This document shows, piece after piece, positions 50,212-62,410 of a stretch of DNA of 64,000 nt. The DNA is from Sinohyriopsis cumingii (taxonomy: Eukaryota > Mollusca > Bivalvia > Unionida > Unionidae). Where the stretch lies: assembly GCA_028554795.2 (NCBI GenBank), contig CM068828.1, positions 6,403,720 to 6,467,719 of the forward strand, read 5' to 3'. The notes below the pieces were generated by a model. The model saw nothing but the letters and a program-made list of their open reading frames with translations. It was not told the DNA's origin and did not search any database. The stretch's first letter is position 1. Every line of letters starts with the position of its first letter. The position numbers and the translations under genes are program-made.

Positions 50212-51946
50212 GCTGTACTTTTACCATAGTATACTCTGGAAAAGAATGGAATACCATGCAAAACCCTGGAAAACTGTGGAAAAATGAAATATTTTGCAGA
50301 ATTTAGCTTGGAAACCCTGGACACTGTACATGGAAAAGGCTGGACAATGCCTGGAAAACCATGGACAGTTTGGACTTTGAACTTTCTCAGCAAGGAAAGG
50401 CCTGGAAAAGTATGGACAGGTTGGGATTTTTTAAAATATAGTTTAGCATGGAAAACCTGAAAAGAACTTAAGTCAATTTTCAAGATCGGTATTTAGTATT
50501 ATTTTTCATTTCTTCTGCTCAATTCTCATGAGCTTCTTATAAACTGCACTTCTGAACCCTGTTAACAATGTATGCAAAGAGGGTAGATTTTGCAAGCTCA
50601 TGTTTGCAATTTGTGTCTGTGTGATTTGGATTTTTAATGTAGCTTTAATCATTTTTCAGTCATATCACTATACAACATAAATATTTAAAACTCTATTTTA
50701 GAATCACATGTATGTTAAAGCCATGTGAGAACTAATTATAGTAACAATCTGTTCCCAATTCATAGATCACGATAATTACGCTTCGATTTGTACTCAGTGC
50801 TTACTGCTTTCAATATAAGTGTTGGGGATTAATATTATAATCTACTAGTATTCCAACACCTTGAATTAAATTTCAACATTTCATAAGCGCGATCGATTTC
50901 TCAGATGACAGGTATTGGGTCATCAGACTTTTTGAGCACTGAATGTAATTCAGATGGCTAATATTCTAGTTTGTACAGTATTTACTCCCTAACCCCATGG
51001 CACCACATTTACATGGCAGGAGGTAGCAGCCTACTGCCGAGCTCTGTAGTATCAAGATCATGTAAGATACACTAAAGTGGGTGGTATTACTGAAAAGTAG
51101 ACAGATGTAGCTCTACAATGATATCAAATAATCTGAATGTTTTTTTCACCCAAAATTCACCTGTGGTCAGTGGTCGGATTTTGTGCCTGGATTTTAGACT
51201 TTTTGGCCTCAGATCTAAGGAAGACCCGTCTGAACTGCACACAGACAGGTGAACCTTTGCAAAAAGTAGGATAAGGTGGGCATCTGGAATAAAGAGTGGT
51301 CTCTATACAAAAATAACGGGTCCATTAAGCAACAAAAAAAACCTCCTACTTTTACCCTTCTGCTAAAAAAAACTAGGCATTTGGCTAATGGAAAATCTAC
51401 TGGAAGTCGTTGTATTAGGATGTATTCAGAAATAGCCCCCAAAATGTGTTTCCTACTCTCATTTCAGGCAAAAACTACAAAAACCTTCAGGGGATAATGA
51501 GTTAACAGATGAGATGGGGATCCTGACAGGGTCTCAGCTAAATGAAAATTATTTTATAGGAAACTCTTGTTTTCATGAAAATTTTTAATGGTCTTCCATG
51601 CAGTCAAATATTACAGTTTTGTCGAGGCCAGTATTCCTGGGTTTTTCATGCAGTTATCTAGGGTTTTCCATGCTATGAAATTGTCCAGGGTTTTCCATGC
51701 TGGAGTTTTCCAGGGTTTTCCAGCCAACCCTGGACAGAGCCTGAAATATTAGTCCAAATAGTCCATGGATTTCCATGTTAGAATTGTACAGTGTTTTCCA
51801 TGCTTTTCCATGTCTTTTTTCCATGATTTACCAGCCTACCCTTGACATAGCCTGGAATATCAGTCAAAATACTCCAAGGTTTTCCATGCTAAAGTTTTCC
51901 ATGCTTTTCCATGGTTTTTAATGGAATACCATGGTAAATCTACAGC
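50212..51946. mobile_element. Foldback-like element with long inverted arms
   Basis: The left end GCTGTACTTTTACCATAGTA matches the reverse complement of the right end, GCTGTAGATTTACCATGGTA. The left arm (50212-50465) is full of TGGAAAACCATGGA-type units. The right arm (51595-51946) has them inverted as TTTTCCATGCTTTTCCATGG. The spacer is about 1.1 kb with no transposase. The 173-codon minus frame at 49962-50483 is partly arm sequence and not a gene. Confidence 0.75.
50608..50675 (-). mobile_element. SINE-B copy 6, strongly truncated
   Basis: Only the 3' end remains: GTGTGATTTGGATTTTTAAT GTAGCTTTAATCATTTTTCAG TCATATCAC. It lies inside the spacer of the foldback-like element. Confidence 0.8.
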
Positions 51947-52665
51947 AGTGGCAGGTGATTGTTTTTACCCTAGGTGGCAGGGTCCAGTTTCGTAATTTGG
52001 CCCCTGGCAAATTTCTTAACTTAAGGCTATGGTGTGACTTTTTCAGCTATTATTGTTTACTATTTATAGATATGGATATATTTGTGAACTAGGTGTTTTG
52101 GGCTTGTGTTGTTCTTGAAATTGATGTCAGTCATGTATACCTTCCATAGTTGCTCTGCAGTATGTTGATAGTGAAATACCAATAGTTGGCTAGGAAGAAG
52201 AGCTAGCTTCCCATAGCAGTAGACACGTGGGTTCAAGGCAAGCCGAGTATCTCAAAAACGGCTTGGATGACAACTATTCTGAATTGCATCAAACTATTTA
52301 GTAGACAATGTTTTTCAAAAGTTTCATCCAGGGAAAGGGCTTGCGTTTGCACTGTGAGTACTACATGCTGTCAAAAATGGCATTTGGATGTGAAAAATGC
52401 AGGTATAAAATAGGGGTTGGGGTGCATAAACCTCTTCTGCTATGAACTGCCATTGACTTCTCTGGTCAAGTGAATACTATTCTTATGCTCTGTTTTAATA
52501 TAGGTATCTAAAAATATCGACCTTTTTGACCTCACTTGTGTATTTGATTTTTTATGATTTTTTTATACTAGGTCACTGATTGCGGCATTAAATTTGTACA
52601 TAAAAACTGGACCCTGCCCCCCATAGATTTTTTTGATTGCAAATTATTGCAGGGACTGGACCACT
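51947..52665. other. No feature seen
   Basis: No exon or array; ordinary A+T-rich sequence up to the SINE-A. Confidence 0.45.
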
Positions 52666-52676
52666 TCTCTTTAAAG

Positions 52677-52935
52677 CTGTTGTTGTTGCTGTTGATGTGG
52701 GGTTTAATGACATTTTTCAGCACACAATAGGCTATACATGGCGGCCAGTATTAATGGTAGAGGAAGAACCAGGGAAAACCCCAGAAAGAACCACTGACCC
52801 ACGAGAAGCTACTGGCAAGCTTTCTCACATACCCACATTGGCCGAATCCAAGACTCTAACCCATGCAGACAGAAGTGAGATGGCAGTGATCCATAACGGA
52901 GAGCGCTTTAGACCACTCAGCCACTCGGGGGCCCC
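52677..52935 (-). mobile_element. SINE-A, full length, 11-bp target duplication
   Basis: Tail with interrupted TTG units (CTGTTGTTGTTGCTGTTGAT), body, inverted head to GGGGGCCCC. TCTCTTTAAAG at 52666-52676 and 52936-52946. Confidence 0.95.
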
Positions 52936-52946
52936 TCTCTTTAAAG

Positions 52947-54884
52947 TCTGCTCACCACAGGAAATAGCTTCTTAGATAAGTTGGCTTTACCTCCTACTAA
53001 AATAACTAATTCCAAGTGATATATGCGTGAATTAAAGGGAACATGTGGCTAAATTATTAAAGTTCATTATAATTTACTTCACCTGCTTACAAGTGCCATG
53101 CAATAATAGGTGGTACAAATTTGTATCAGCTGAGTCTAAGTGAAGCTTAGTTTCTATTCCCTGTTAAGATCTTAAGCCCCTGAGGAGTAGGGATGGTGAC
53201 TGACAAAAAAATGAATCTGAGTTGAATCAGACTGACACGGAGCTACGGATTTTGTGCAAGTCAATAACCAGATAACAATCTATTTTAAACTTTAGGTACT
53301 AAGTATTCCTCTAAGCATATCTGTTGACAAAAGTAAGAATGAACTAGAACATAAAAGTAACTGTTTTAACAAACAAGGCAAGTTCAAATAAGATGGAGAT
53401 TGTCAGGTGAATTAAGTGTAAACTATGTACTTGTACATTCTTTTCAAATATCCCCCCAAAATCTATTCATGAAGTTTTTCAAAAATATTTTGTAGTGCAA
53501 TGCAAAAGATATTCACACTTGATGTACGGACCTTTTGAAGATCTTTATATTTTTTATTAATTTCTTAAATTTTATTTTTCGATCTGTCCATCTCAGTACC
53601 TAAATATGCTTTCATTTTCAGTGATTCTGATGCAGTTTCCATGTTCTATAACTCTGTTTGGGTCATTTGGATTCTATTTTGTCAATTTTCAGATGTTTTG
53701 GAGATTTACAATTCTGTTTCAGTGAGTGAATCATGACAGGGATTTAAACTAAGATACAAAACCTTAAAAAGCTTCAATAAAAATGTGCCTCCAATCCAAT
53801 TCTTGTCAATATAACTCTACCCTGGGACAGTCCACACTGTCCACCCACCCACCAACAGGAATGGCATTTAGGTAAGAGTTGTATATGATGATGTTGTGTT
53901 CAAAAAATGAAGTGCATAGATAAAGGGGTTATGGAAAAATGTAAACAAATAACAACCAAAATACGACACCACCCTGGGGCATGAGTGGTAATGTCAGAAG
54001 ATGAGTATATGGTGATACTGTGATATTCCAAATGTGAAAGGAATCAGTCAATGGATTGCTGAGCTGGAAAATACTGTAACCAAAGCTGTCCACAGACACT
54101 AATACTAATGCCAGTAGAGAGAAAGGTTAATGACTTTTTAACACCATATGAACTTGCTTACAAGCTGAGTCAAAATGCAAAAAAAAAAGATCCTGATCTG
54201 CCATAGCATAATCAGCCTGCAGAAAAGGGTATATGTTGTTTGTTTTACTGATTACTCCTAACAAACTGAAGAGACCCAGATCTGTCAGCACATTATGCGC
54301 TGGCAGATCTGGATCTGTACAATTTACAGTTGGAAATGACTTACAAGCGAGTACATATGGTATCTGATCATAGACTGGTACTGACCTGTAATGCTAATAT
54401 CTGCTGTGGCATCTTGTAATTAATACAGCCTGTCATTCTAGGTCTGCAAATGTGATTAGTAATTGATCCCATCTTTAGTGGTTCAAAAGATCTACTGTGG
54501 ACAAGGATACAAGGGAGTTATATGTTCCCATACTGTTACCTTAAGCCTGAAGCAGGGGGCAAAGTTTATAAAGGCAGGTGATACACCATCTATGCATGAC
54601 CAGCAATGACTCCAGTAATACAATTTTGGGGCCCATGTTTCTATTCTTTAGAACTGGGATGTTTTTAATACAAATACTTTCATGGATTTTTAATACCAAG
54701 GCATCTCATCCTTCTTAACTCCTATCCTTCATCACTCATTTAAGTTTTGTTCCAATTTATTCGCATGTTCCTTCTTAGCAGATTAAACAAGATTCCCTTT
54801 AAGTGCTCTACTGGGCAGTAAGAATTTCCAAGATTTTCTATACAAGACCTTCTTCTAATTGAAGAAACGATCTCTGATATTCTA
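52947..54884. other. No exon seen; one dispersed repeat
   Basis: 54150-54350 shares the CAGATCTGGATCTGTACAAT block with 16870-17120. Otherwise unremarkable A+T-rich DNA. Confidence 0.45.
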
Positions 54885-55255
54885 CAGTGATAACAAAATT
54901 TTGTGTTGGACATAACGGATAGCAGACTGGCACCATTTGCATTCAGAACCAACTAGACACCATAAAGAGCCTCTTAGTAAATCCCCATGCTGATATAACC
55001 ATCCATTCAGGATGAGTATATGTAACAAGATTTACAAGGTGGCTGCTGTGGTCACACTTCATGTCTAAGCAGCACCATTTTCATTTAGGATCAACTACCT
55101 CTAGACCCAGGGCTGAATGTGTGTGTGTAAAGTTTTATGGCAATCTTTTAAGTACTTAAGGAAGATTAGCAATCACAAATTTGTGCCAAAGAATGGAAAG
55201 ATTTCAGAATATGGATCTCAGACAACAGGCCATTCCACGAGTTCTTCTTGTCTAT
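54885..55255. repeat. Dispersed repeat D, third block
   Basis: Two units (GCACCATTTGCATTCAGAAC, CACCATTTTCATTTAGGATC) and the terminal segment (GTAAAGTTTTATGGCAATCT...GGCCATTCCACGAGTTCTTC). Confidence 0.85.
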
Positions 55256-56231
55256 AAGCTAAAAAATTGTATATGGGTAAAACTGCATGAGTTTAAAGCT
55301 GATTATGGTACACGCACAGTGAAAGTCATAAACAATGTATGTGATAGAAGAGTTTGTTCCTTTCATATTGGGAGATCTTCACTGAGGAAGTTCATTCTCT
55401 CTCTGCATACAAGGTTCCAACAGCCCAGAAAAAAGATTTTTAAGGACTTTTCAAGGAGTTTATGTAACTACTTCCACAAATTTTCAAGGTGTATTTTATC
55501 TTATCAATAAAACATTTTCAATATGTTACTTTGTTAATTAAAAGTTACAAAAGAAAAAAAAACACAAAACTAACTAAAGCATGTGCCCATAACAAGGAAT
55601 GTACTTTATCTGGTAATTCATGTAAAATGTCATCTAATAATTCCAATTTTATCCCATTTTATTTATTGATTTGTTATTTTTGGAAATTAATAAATAACAC
55701 AACTTTTCAAATAAAATGGTGTTTCTATTATTTAATTTAAAATGTTTTTTTATTCCATCAGATAAATTCAAGAAGTTTGGGGGAAAATTCCAGGAGTATG
55801 TCAATAAATTCATGGATACAATAAATGCATTCAATGATTTCCTAAGTTCATACAAGCCATGAATTTTGATTATGACACTTAAAGCACTTGCAATTCTATT
55901 TCAAACAAGGCCACTTATTAATCAAAGAGATTACTTCTGTCTGCATACAAGAACTACGTTCACTAAGGCTTCTTGATGACATTTAGTTTTGTAATTACAT
56001 ATTTAAGAGAAATGAGGAAATCTTAACACAGGCAGACATGATAGAGTGAAAAGATAATGTGACAGATTCCTGTCCATGGCTTGAGACAATGTCAGTCAAA
56101 GTGGAGGAGTTATGTCTAGTATATATATAAATATAAAGCAGTACATAACATCATACATAATCACAATGACATTGGTTAATAAATTAGAAATCATCAGTAT
56201 TACAATTGTGTAATTTGTGATTTATTAGTAA
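55256..56231. other. No feature seen
   Basis: A+T-rich; small frames without recognisable motifs. Confidence 0.5.
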
Positions 56232-56518
56232 ATATGTGTGTGATGTGTGATTTGGATTTTTTAACGTCGATTTAAAAAAAAATTAGTCACATTGCTATGA
56301 TGTCTGCAGTTTTGCAGTTCATAGTGATGTCTATCACTGAGGCATCATGCCGCAGACATGTAAAATAATGTCCCATCCTGTCACATTATTCTGACACCAG
56401 GCCAACCAGTCCTAACACTAACCTCTTAATGCTGAGTGCCAAGCGAGGCAGATGTTAGAACCATTTTGTACAAGTCTTTGGTATGAACTCATGACCTCCC
56501 ACATCTGAGGCAGACGGA
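56232..56518 (-). mobile_element. SINE-B copy 7
   Basis: GTGTGATGTGTGATTTGGAT at the left; body with GGCATCATGCCGCAGACATG; stops at CATCTGAGGCAGACGG, short of the tRNA box A. Confidence 0.88.
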
Positions 56519-56969
56519 AGAAGTGAATGGGTTAAATATGATCAGGCAAAACACAAAAACTGAAGTATACAAATATATTTTATTTAGAACCCACTGCATT
56601 TCCAACAGGTAGAACAGACTGCCAAAGAAAGGGAAGAAATATTTTACAGAATGGTCACTCCACAAATTCATAGCAGACTCCCTGTTCCAACTTTGGGAAC
56701 TCCCTTAGTGGACTTGTTTGCCATCACACTTAACAAGCTCCCCTTTTGCTATTCCCCAGTTCCCAACTAGAGGACCTGTGCAGCATTAACCTTTATTCTT
56801 AAGTGGGATTGTCTGTTTCCTTATGCCCTTGCACCCTTCACGATAATCCTACAGGTCCAAAACAAAGTCAGGCTAAGTCCACGACTGAACTCATTCTGAT
56901 TGTTCCTCAATGGTCACAAAGATAATTTTTCCAAAATCTTCCTGATCTGTTTGTGGCCATCTCAGGACC

Positions 56970-57600
56970 TTACCTCAGATTAGGGACTTTCTGTCATGGC
57001 AAGGGACTTTCTCCTACACAACAGCCCAGATTAGGGACTTTCTATCACAGCAAGGGCTCTCTCCTACACAACAGCCCAGATTAGGGACTTTCTATCACAG
57101 CAAGGGGCTCTCTCCTACACAACAGCCCAGATTCTCCACATCCAAGATTGGCTCATCTCAAACGATCTCTCCACAAATTAGGGACTTTCTATCACAGCAA
57201 GGGCTCTCTCCTACACAACAGCCCAGATTAGGGACTTTCTATCACAGCAAGGGCTCTCTCCTACACAACAGCCCAGATTAGGGACTTTCTATCACAGCAA
57301 GGGGCTCTCTCCTACACAACAGCCCAGATTCTCCACATCCAAGATTGGCTCATCTCAAACGATCTCTCCACAAATTAGGGACTTTCTATCACAGCAAGGG
57401 CTCTCTCCTACACAACAGCCCAGATTAGGGACTTTCTATCACAGCAAGGGGCTCTCTCCTACACAACAGCCCAGGCTATGGACTTTCCATCACAGCAAGG
57501 GGCTCTCTTCTACAAAACAGCCCAGATTAGTGACTTTCTATCACAGCAAGGGGCTCTCTCCTACACAACAGCCCAGATTCTCCACATCCAAGATATTGGC
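56970..57600. repeat. Higher-order tandem repeat inside the DIRS-like relic
   Basis: A ~51-bp unit (GATTAGGGACTTTCTATCAC / CTCTCTCCTACACAACAGCC) is repeated two or three times. It is then followed by CTCCACATCCAAGATTGGCT and GATCTCTCCACAAATTAG, and the whole ~197-bp block repeats (57164 and 57361). Confidence 0.93.
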
Positions 57601-58393
57601 TCATCTCAAACGACCTCTCCACAAAGAAAAGTTTTTGATCGAAGTTGCCATGTGCATCTTTCAGTTCAGGAGTAGACCAGCCTATAAGGTATGTGATGCC
57701 ATGATGTCAAATGGAGAATCTTCTGTGATTGGTGTAGTATGTCAATCCCAGCTGTCCTTCTTTGAATGGCGCTAAGCTGACTGTCTTCTCTTTCTTCTTG
57801 GAGAGACACAATGCTCAGTTTCTAGATTTATGGGCTATTTATCAGCCCTTTCCAACACGCCCATATTTTCAAAAGGCCCTGACATCTCACTTAACAGACC
57901 TGAGCATATATTTTCAACTGCAGATACCAGAGACTTGCTCTCTGATACCAAAATGGAATCTATCTTGTGTCTTGTGGTCTCTAAATAAACCCCACTATGA
58001 GTCTTTGGGTAAAGCATCTTTTGATAACCTTAATCTTCAGATGGTTTTCTTGCATGTCTTAGCATCTGTGAGGCAAAGGAGAAAACTCCATGTCCTATCC
58101 ATAAAGCAGGACTTTATTAGGTTCAATGGGAATTATGAGTTGGTTTCTATCCTTTGCCAACCATTTTTTTTTAAAACAATAACCCAGCTATCTTCGGTTG
58201 ATCCACTCCCAACTGAGATCAACAGTCTCAGCCATATCTGGAATGAGGGTGAACAAGATGGACTTTTATATCCAATTAGTGGTCAATATTTTTTCCTTGG
58301 CAGCCTCTGAAACGAAAAGTAAGGGTAGGCTTCCACCATTGCATTAAATTATCAAGAGTGCTTACAAGTTCCTTACTTGAAAATTCAAGCCCA

Positions 58394-58492
58394 TCTCAGG
58401 TTTGTGCCAATGCTGCCCATGAGGTTTGTGCCAATGCTGCCCATGAGGTTTGTGTCAATACTGCCCATGAGGTTTGTGCCAATGCTGCCTCA
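58394..58492. repeat. 24-bp repeat inside recombinase relic
   Basis: Four units of GTTTGTGCCAATGCTGCCCA plus TGAG, giving VCANAAHE repeats; they interrupt the recombinase-like frame. Confidence 0.93.
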
Positions 58493-58850
58493 TGGGCATA
58501 TCCAATTCATTCATCTTTGGATGATTTGATGAAAACCACATTTTGGCACTCTCACTACTTTCTCCTCCTTTTATCTATGCTCTTCAGCCTATCAATGTGG
58601 AAGCATCTTCACAATGGGCCCATTAATCGTCATTGCTCAAAAACTTCCTCATGTGGTTTCAATCACACTGAAGTCTCCCGCTCTTCTGTGAGCATGAGTA
58701 TTCCTTGGGTTTGTTTCTTATTCACCAGTTTTTGGGATCATCAGACCTCCCACCAAACTGACAAATTCAGATATGTCATAGCAAAAGGAAGGGTATTACT
58801 AATATTAAATGTAGGGAATTGGGCCAGATGCATCAAGATGGAAATACCAT

Positions 58851-60660
58851 GATGGTCTCTCTGCTTATCTGTCTTACAAACTACAAGTTTTTTTATTCAG
58901 CAAGAGACACGAAATCTTAAAGATCAGTTTGGTCCAAGAATAAAGAACAACTGCAGCTGTGAGCTCACGATATTCAAAATTAATGACAACACAGATTTCA
59001 GTTTAAACATGTTATTTTCACTTTGACTCTTGAGACTATGGAGTCAAGGGTCAAATGACTCTTCAGTTTTGAAATCTATTGAGAGCCCTATAGTTGGCCT
59101 TCACTGGTCCAAAACTTCTTAAAAATCAATTATGCCATATATCTTTTCAAGAAATCTAAGCTGCTTTCCACAGCACAATTAAAACATGTCTTATTTCCTT
59201 CTCAATTATGTACACATAAAACAATGCCCTGATACATAAAACAATGCCCTGCAACAGTGATTAAGATCCAAAACTTAGCTCTAAGCATTGATAAGGTTTT
59301 GACCTTTCTACATTTGTGACAGGAATAAACAAAAATATACTGTACTTCAGAAAATATGGGACTGACCATTTAATTTTTTTAAGGTGGAGGGAGACATGGA
59401 ATTTTGTTTGAGTTTTTTATTTCCAATCTTAAACACCTTGAAGAAAAAATATTCTTGCTGATTTTTTGAAAACAAATAACTAATTATATCCTATATTGCA
59501 GCTGACAAAAAAGATTTATCTTGAGGTCAAAGAAAAATGAAATTGTTTCAAAGAAAATCCCAGACCCACCCTACCCCCAAAATTAAATGGTCAATCTCTA
59601 AATTATTCCTTACCTTTTCACCACAATTGTTATTGTAAAGGCAATTCATGTTTCCTGTTTACAGAACAAAGCAAATTATTTCACTGCCCTGTCAAATCCC
59701 TGTATGATTCTGAAGCATTAAGTACTTCCTTGTCCAGAAGCAACCAGCGGATTATAATTCAACCCACATTCAAGTAACAATGAAAAGCTAAAATTCAACA
59801 TGATTATCCAAGATGAACAAAGTCAGTCCATGTATCATCCATGTAAAACTGTGCTAAAAGCTGCAGAGCAGCCCACTACTTTTGATAATAACTGTACCTG
59901 CCATACATTACTGTTTGTGTGTGAAAATGATAATTAAATCGAAACTTCCCAAACCAAAGCTGCCATCAAAATAATATTCTTACGGATAAAACGCGAATAA
60001 AGCATAGACACAATTTATAAAATGGGTTTCATCCACAATTTCAGTCATGGCTAATCTGAGTTTGAAGAAATTTATGGTCCAAAAAAACGCAGGTAGATAC
60101 GGTATTACAATACAATGTTTATGTCCTTCCACCTCCACACACCATAAACTGTCAATATTGAGAGGTGGGTACACATCTACATAAAGGCCTCAGGCTGAGA
60201 TGTGACAATTTCTTTCATGGTTTTCCTTTACACTTCAATTCATGCCTATCATCGTTGGAACATACGTATGTATATGGATTTCGGTCACAATTATTTCCAG
60301 GTCAGTATTTCCATGAATGTAGACCCAATCTATTTTAAGAGCATTTTCTATTATATTTTTTCTGTTGGTGATCCTTGGCTTGGTATTGGTTTGAAGGAAA
60401 TTTGTTATTCTTGAGAATGTGAGCATTATAATGTACTTGTGGTGTATTTTTATCCACAAGGCACAGTGATGCTTGCCACAAGGCAGAGTGATGCTTGCCA
60501 AAAAGTGGAATCTGTAACCCAAGGTACCTTGTTTTGTTTTACAGTTCTGCCTTTAAAAAAATATTTAAACAAAATGCTTAAGCCTTGACAGGGCTTCACT
60601 GTGAGTTCATCTCTGAAGATACTTTACACTAACAAAAAATTTATTAAGATTTGGACACTT
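58851..60660. other. No feature recognised
   Basis: A+T-rich; no exon on the minus strand that would extend the kinase. The frame at 59980-60174 (minus) has no recognisable domain. Confidence 0.45.
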
Positions 60661-60671
60661 GAAAGTTCAGT

Positions 60672-60928
60672 TGTTGTTGTTGTTGTTGTAGGGTTTAATG
60701 CCATTTTTCAGCACACGATAGGCTATACATGGCGGCCAGTATTAATGTTGGAGGAAGAACTCGGGGAAAACCCCGGAAAGAACCACAGATCCACAAGAAG
60801 CTACTGGCAAGCTTTCTCGCATACCCACATTAGCCGAATCCAAGACTTGAACCCACACAGACAGACGTGAGATGGCAGTGATCCGTAATGAAGAGCGCTT
60901 TAGACCACTCGGCCACTCGGGGCCCCAG
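60672..60928 (-). mobile_element. SINE-A, full length, 11-bp target duplication
   Basis: (TTG)n tail, TAGGGTTTAATGCCATTTTT, body, inverted head to GGGGCCCC. GAAAGTTCAGT at 60661-60671 and 60929-60939. Confidence 0.96.
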
Positions 60929-60939
60929 GAAAGTTCAGT

Positions 60940-61714
60940 GATGACAAACAAAAATGTAGAAACTATATAGGGAAGTAATTGTAGCCCAAGTCCCATCAGT
61001 ATATAAACTTAAAAACTTAAAAGCTAGAAATGCATGTTTGTTAACTGAGAAACTTTAAATTTTAATGTTTTATGTATACTGGCTTTAAAAACTGAACTAT
61101 AAAATGAAAATTTAATTTTATTTAATTTTTATTTAAATTTTAAAATGAGAACACTAATTTTTTTTTATTTTTAACATTTTGCACAAATATGCACATTTAT
61201 GATTTCTTTAAGGTTGATGCTTATTATCATAAAGTACTTATTACTGTATTATACCAGATAAAAGTTCAAATGATGGATATGTGTCAAATTTTATTGGATT
61301 ATCTTAACTCATTCAGCCCCAGCACTATTGTCAGTATTGCTGATGCTATGTCCCAGTGAGTTTTGACTGGAACATTTTGAAAACATTATGTACATGTATT
61401 CAACTTACCTTAATTTAAATTTTTATAGCCAATAAAAATAAATGAAATTTTCACAAACTGTTCCAAATAAATTTGTCTACACAGTTATGTATGTTTTTTT
61501 TTATTTGTTCAAGTCTTTCACAAGTTATTTATACACTATTCACAAAAATTTGTGCATGATTTTTTAGATTGACAGTCTCAGAAATTTCAATGCCCATATT
61601 TAAACCTCATAAAATATCCAACTGCTGAATATATCTTTCTTTCCTCTTCTTGCTCAATATTTTCTAGATCAAACCTGAAAAACTCTTTGTATTTGCTCTC
61701 ACAATCATCAAATA
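60940..61714. other. No feature seen
   Basis: Very A+T-rich (runs of TTTTATTTAATTTTTATTTA near 61110); nothing recognised. Confidence 0.5.
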
Positions 61715-61773
61715 TCAATCTAAACTCCACAGTTTTGTTGATGAAGATTAGTAAACTGTGGAGTTTAGATTGA
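61715..61773. repeat. Perfect 21-bp hairpin, 17-nt loop
   Basis: TCAATCTAAACTCCACAGTT at 61715 is mirrored by AACTGTGGAGTTTAGATTGA ending at 61773. The arms are perfectly complementary over 21 bases and separated by 17 bases. Confidence 0.95.
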
Positions 61774-61899
61774 CTGGCTTTGACTTGGGCATTCTTGATT
61801 TAAAGAAAATGTTTATTCTCTAAAATATGAACAATATGACGTGACTGTCAATGTGCATTCTGGGTGACAGTGAGTAATCTGGCACTGATGTGTGCCTGC

Positions 61900-62410
61900 A
61901 AGTGAAATCTGTGACCCATGGCATAGTGAAATCTGTGACCCATGGCATAGTCAAAACTGTGACCTATGACACAGTAAAAACTGTGACCCATGGCACAGTG
62001 AAAACTAACTCATGGCACAGTGAAATCTGTGACCCAAGGCACAGTGAAAACTGTGACCCATGGCACAGTGAAATTTATGACCCATGGCACAGTGAAAACT
62101 GTGACCCATGGCACAGTGAAAACTGTGACCCATGGCACAGTGAAAACTGTGACCCATGGCACAGTGAAATTTATGACCCATGGCACAGTGAAAACTGTGA
62201 CCCAAAGCACAGTGAAAAATGTGACCCATGGCACTGTGAAATCTGTGACCCATGGCACAGTGAAATTTATGACCCATGGCACAGTGAAAACTGTGACCCA
62301 TGGCACAGTGAAAACTGTGACCCATGGCACAGTGAAATTTATGACCCAAGGCACAATGAAAACTGACCCATGGCACTGTGAAATCTGTGACCAATGGCAT
62401 AGTTAAGCCT
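61900..62410. repeat. 24-bp minisatellite
   Basis: About 21 units of ACTGTGACCCATGGCACAGT plus GAAA. Each unit contains ACTGTG and CACAGT in inverted orientation around CCATGG. Open frames in several frames on both strands are array products. Confidence 0.97.

Larger units (their letters stand above)
56640..58850 (+). pseudogene. DIRS-like retroelement relic (RNase H end and tyrosine recombinase)
   Basis: Broken plus-strand coding sequence. 56640-56960 translates, with stops and frameshifts, to FTEWSLHKFIADSLFQLWEL, then GTPLVDLFAITLNKLPFCYS and ELILIVPQWSQ; this is the segment that follows RT/RNase H in DIRS-type elements. From 57762 a 182-codon frame includes IPKWNLSCVLWSLNKPHYES and MVFLHVLASVRQRRKLHVLS, typical of the DIRS tyrosine recombinase N-terminal core. 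58358-58560 has ASWAYPIHSSLDDLMKTTFW followed by HSHYFL, matching its C-terminal part. No RT motif or terminal repeats were found. The element is dead; assignment to DIRS rather than another YR element rests on the order of these blocks. Confidence 0.8.

Noticed and set aside
49962-50483. 173-codon minus frame upstream of the kinase exons, tested as a PH domain
   Set aside because: It contains no PH-like pattern and largely translates the arm of the foldback-like element.
59980-60522. Minus-strand frames tested as upstream DGK exons
   Set aside because: No PH-domain residues, no convincing acceptor/donor pair, and no phase-0 end matching the 48959 exon.
61890-62406. Overlapping long frames on both strands (Thr-His and Cys-Asp-Pro-Trp-His repeats)
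   Set aside because: All derive from the 24-bp minisatellite.
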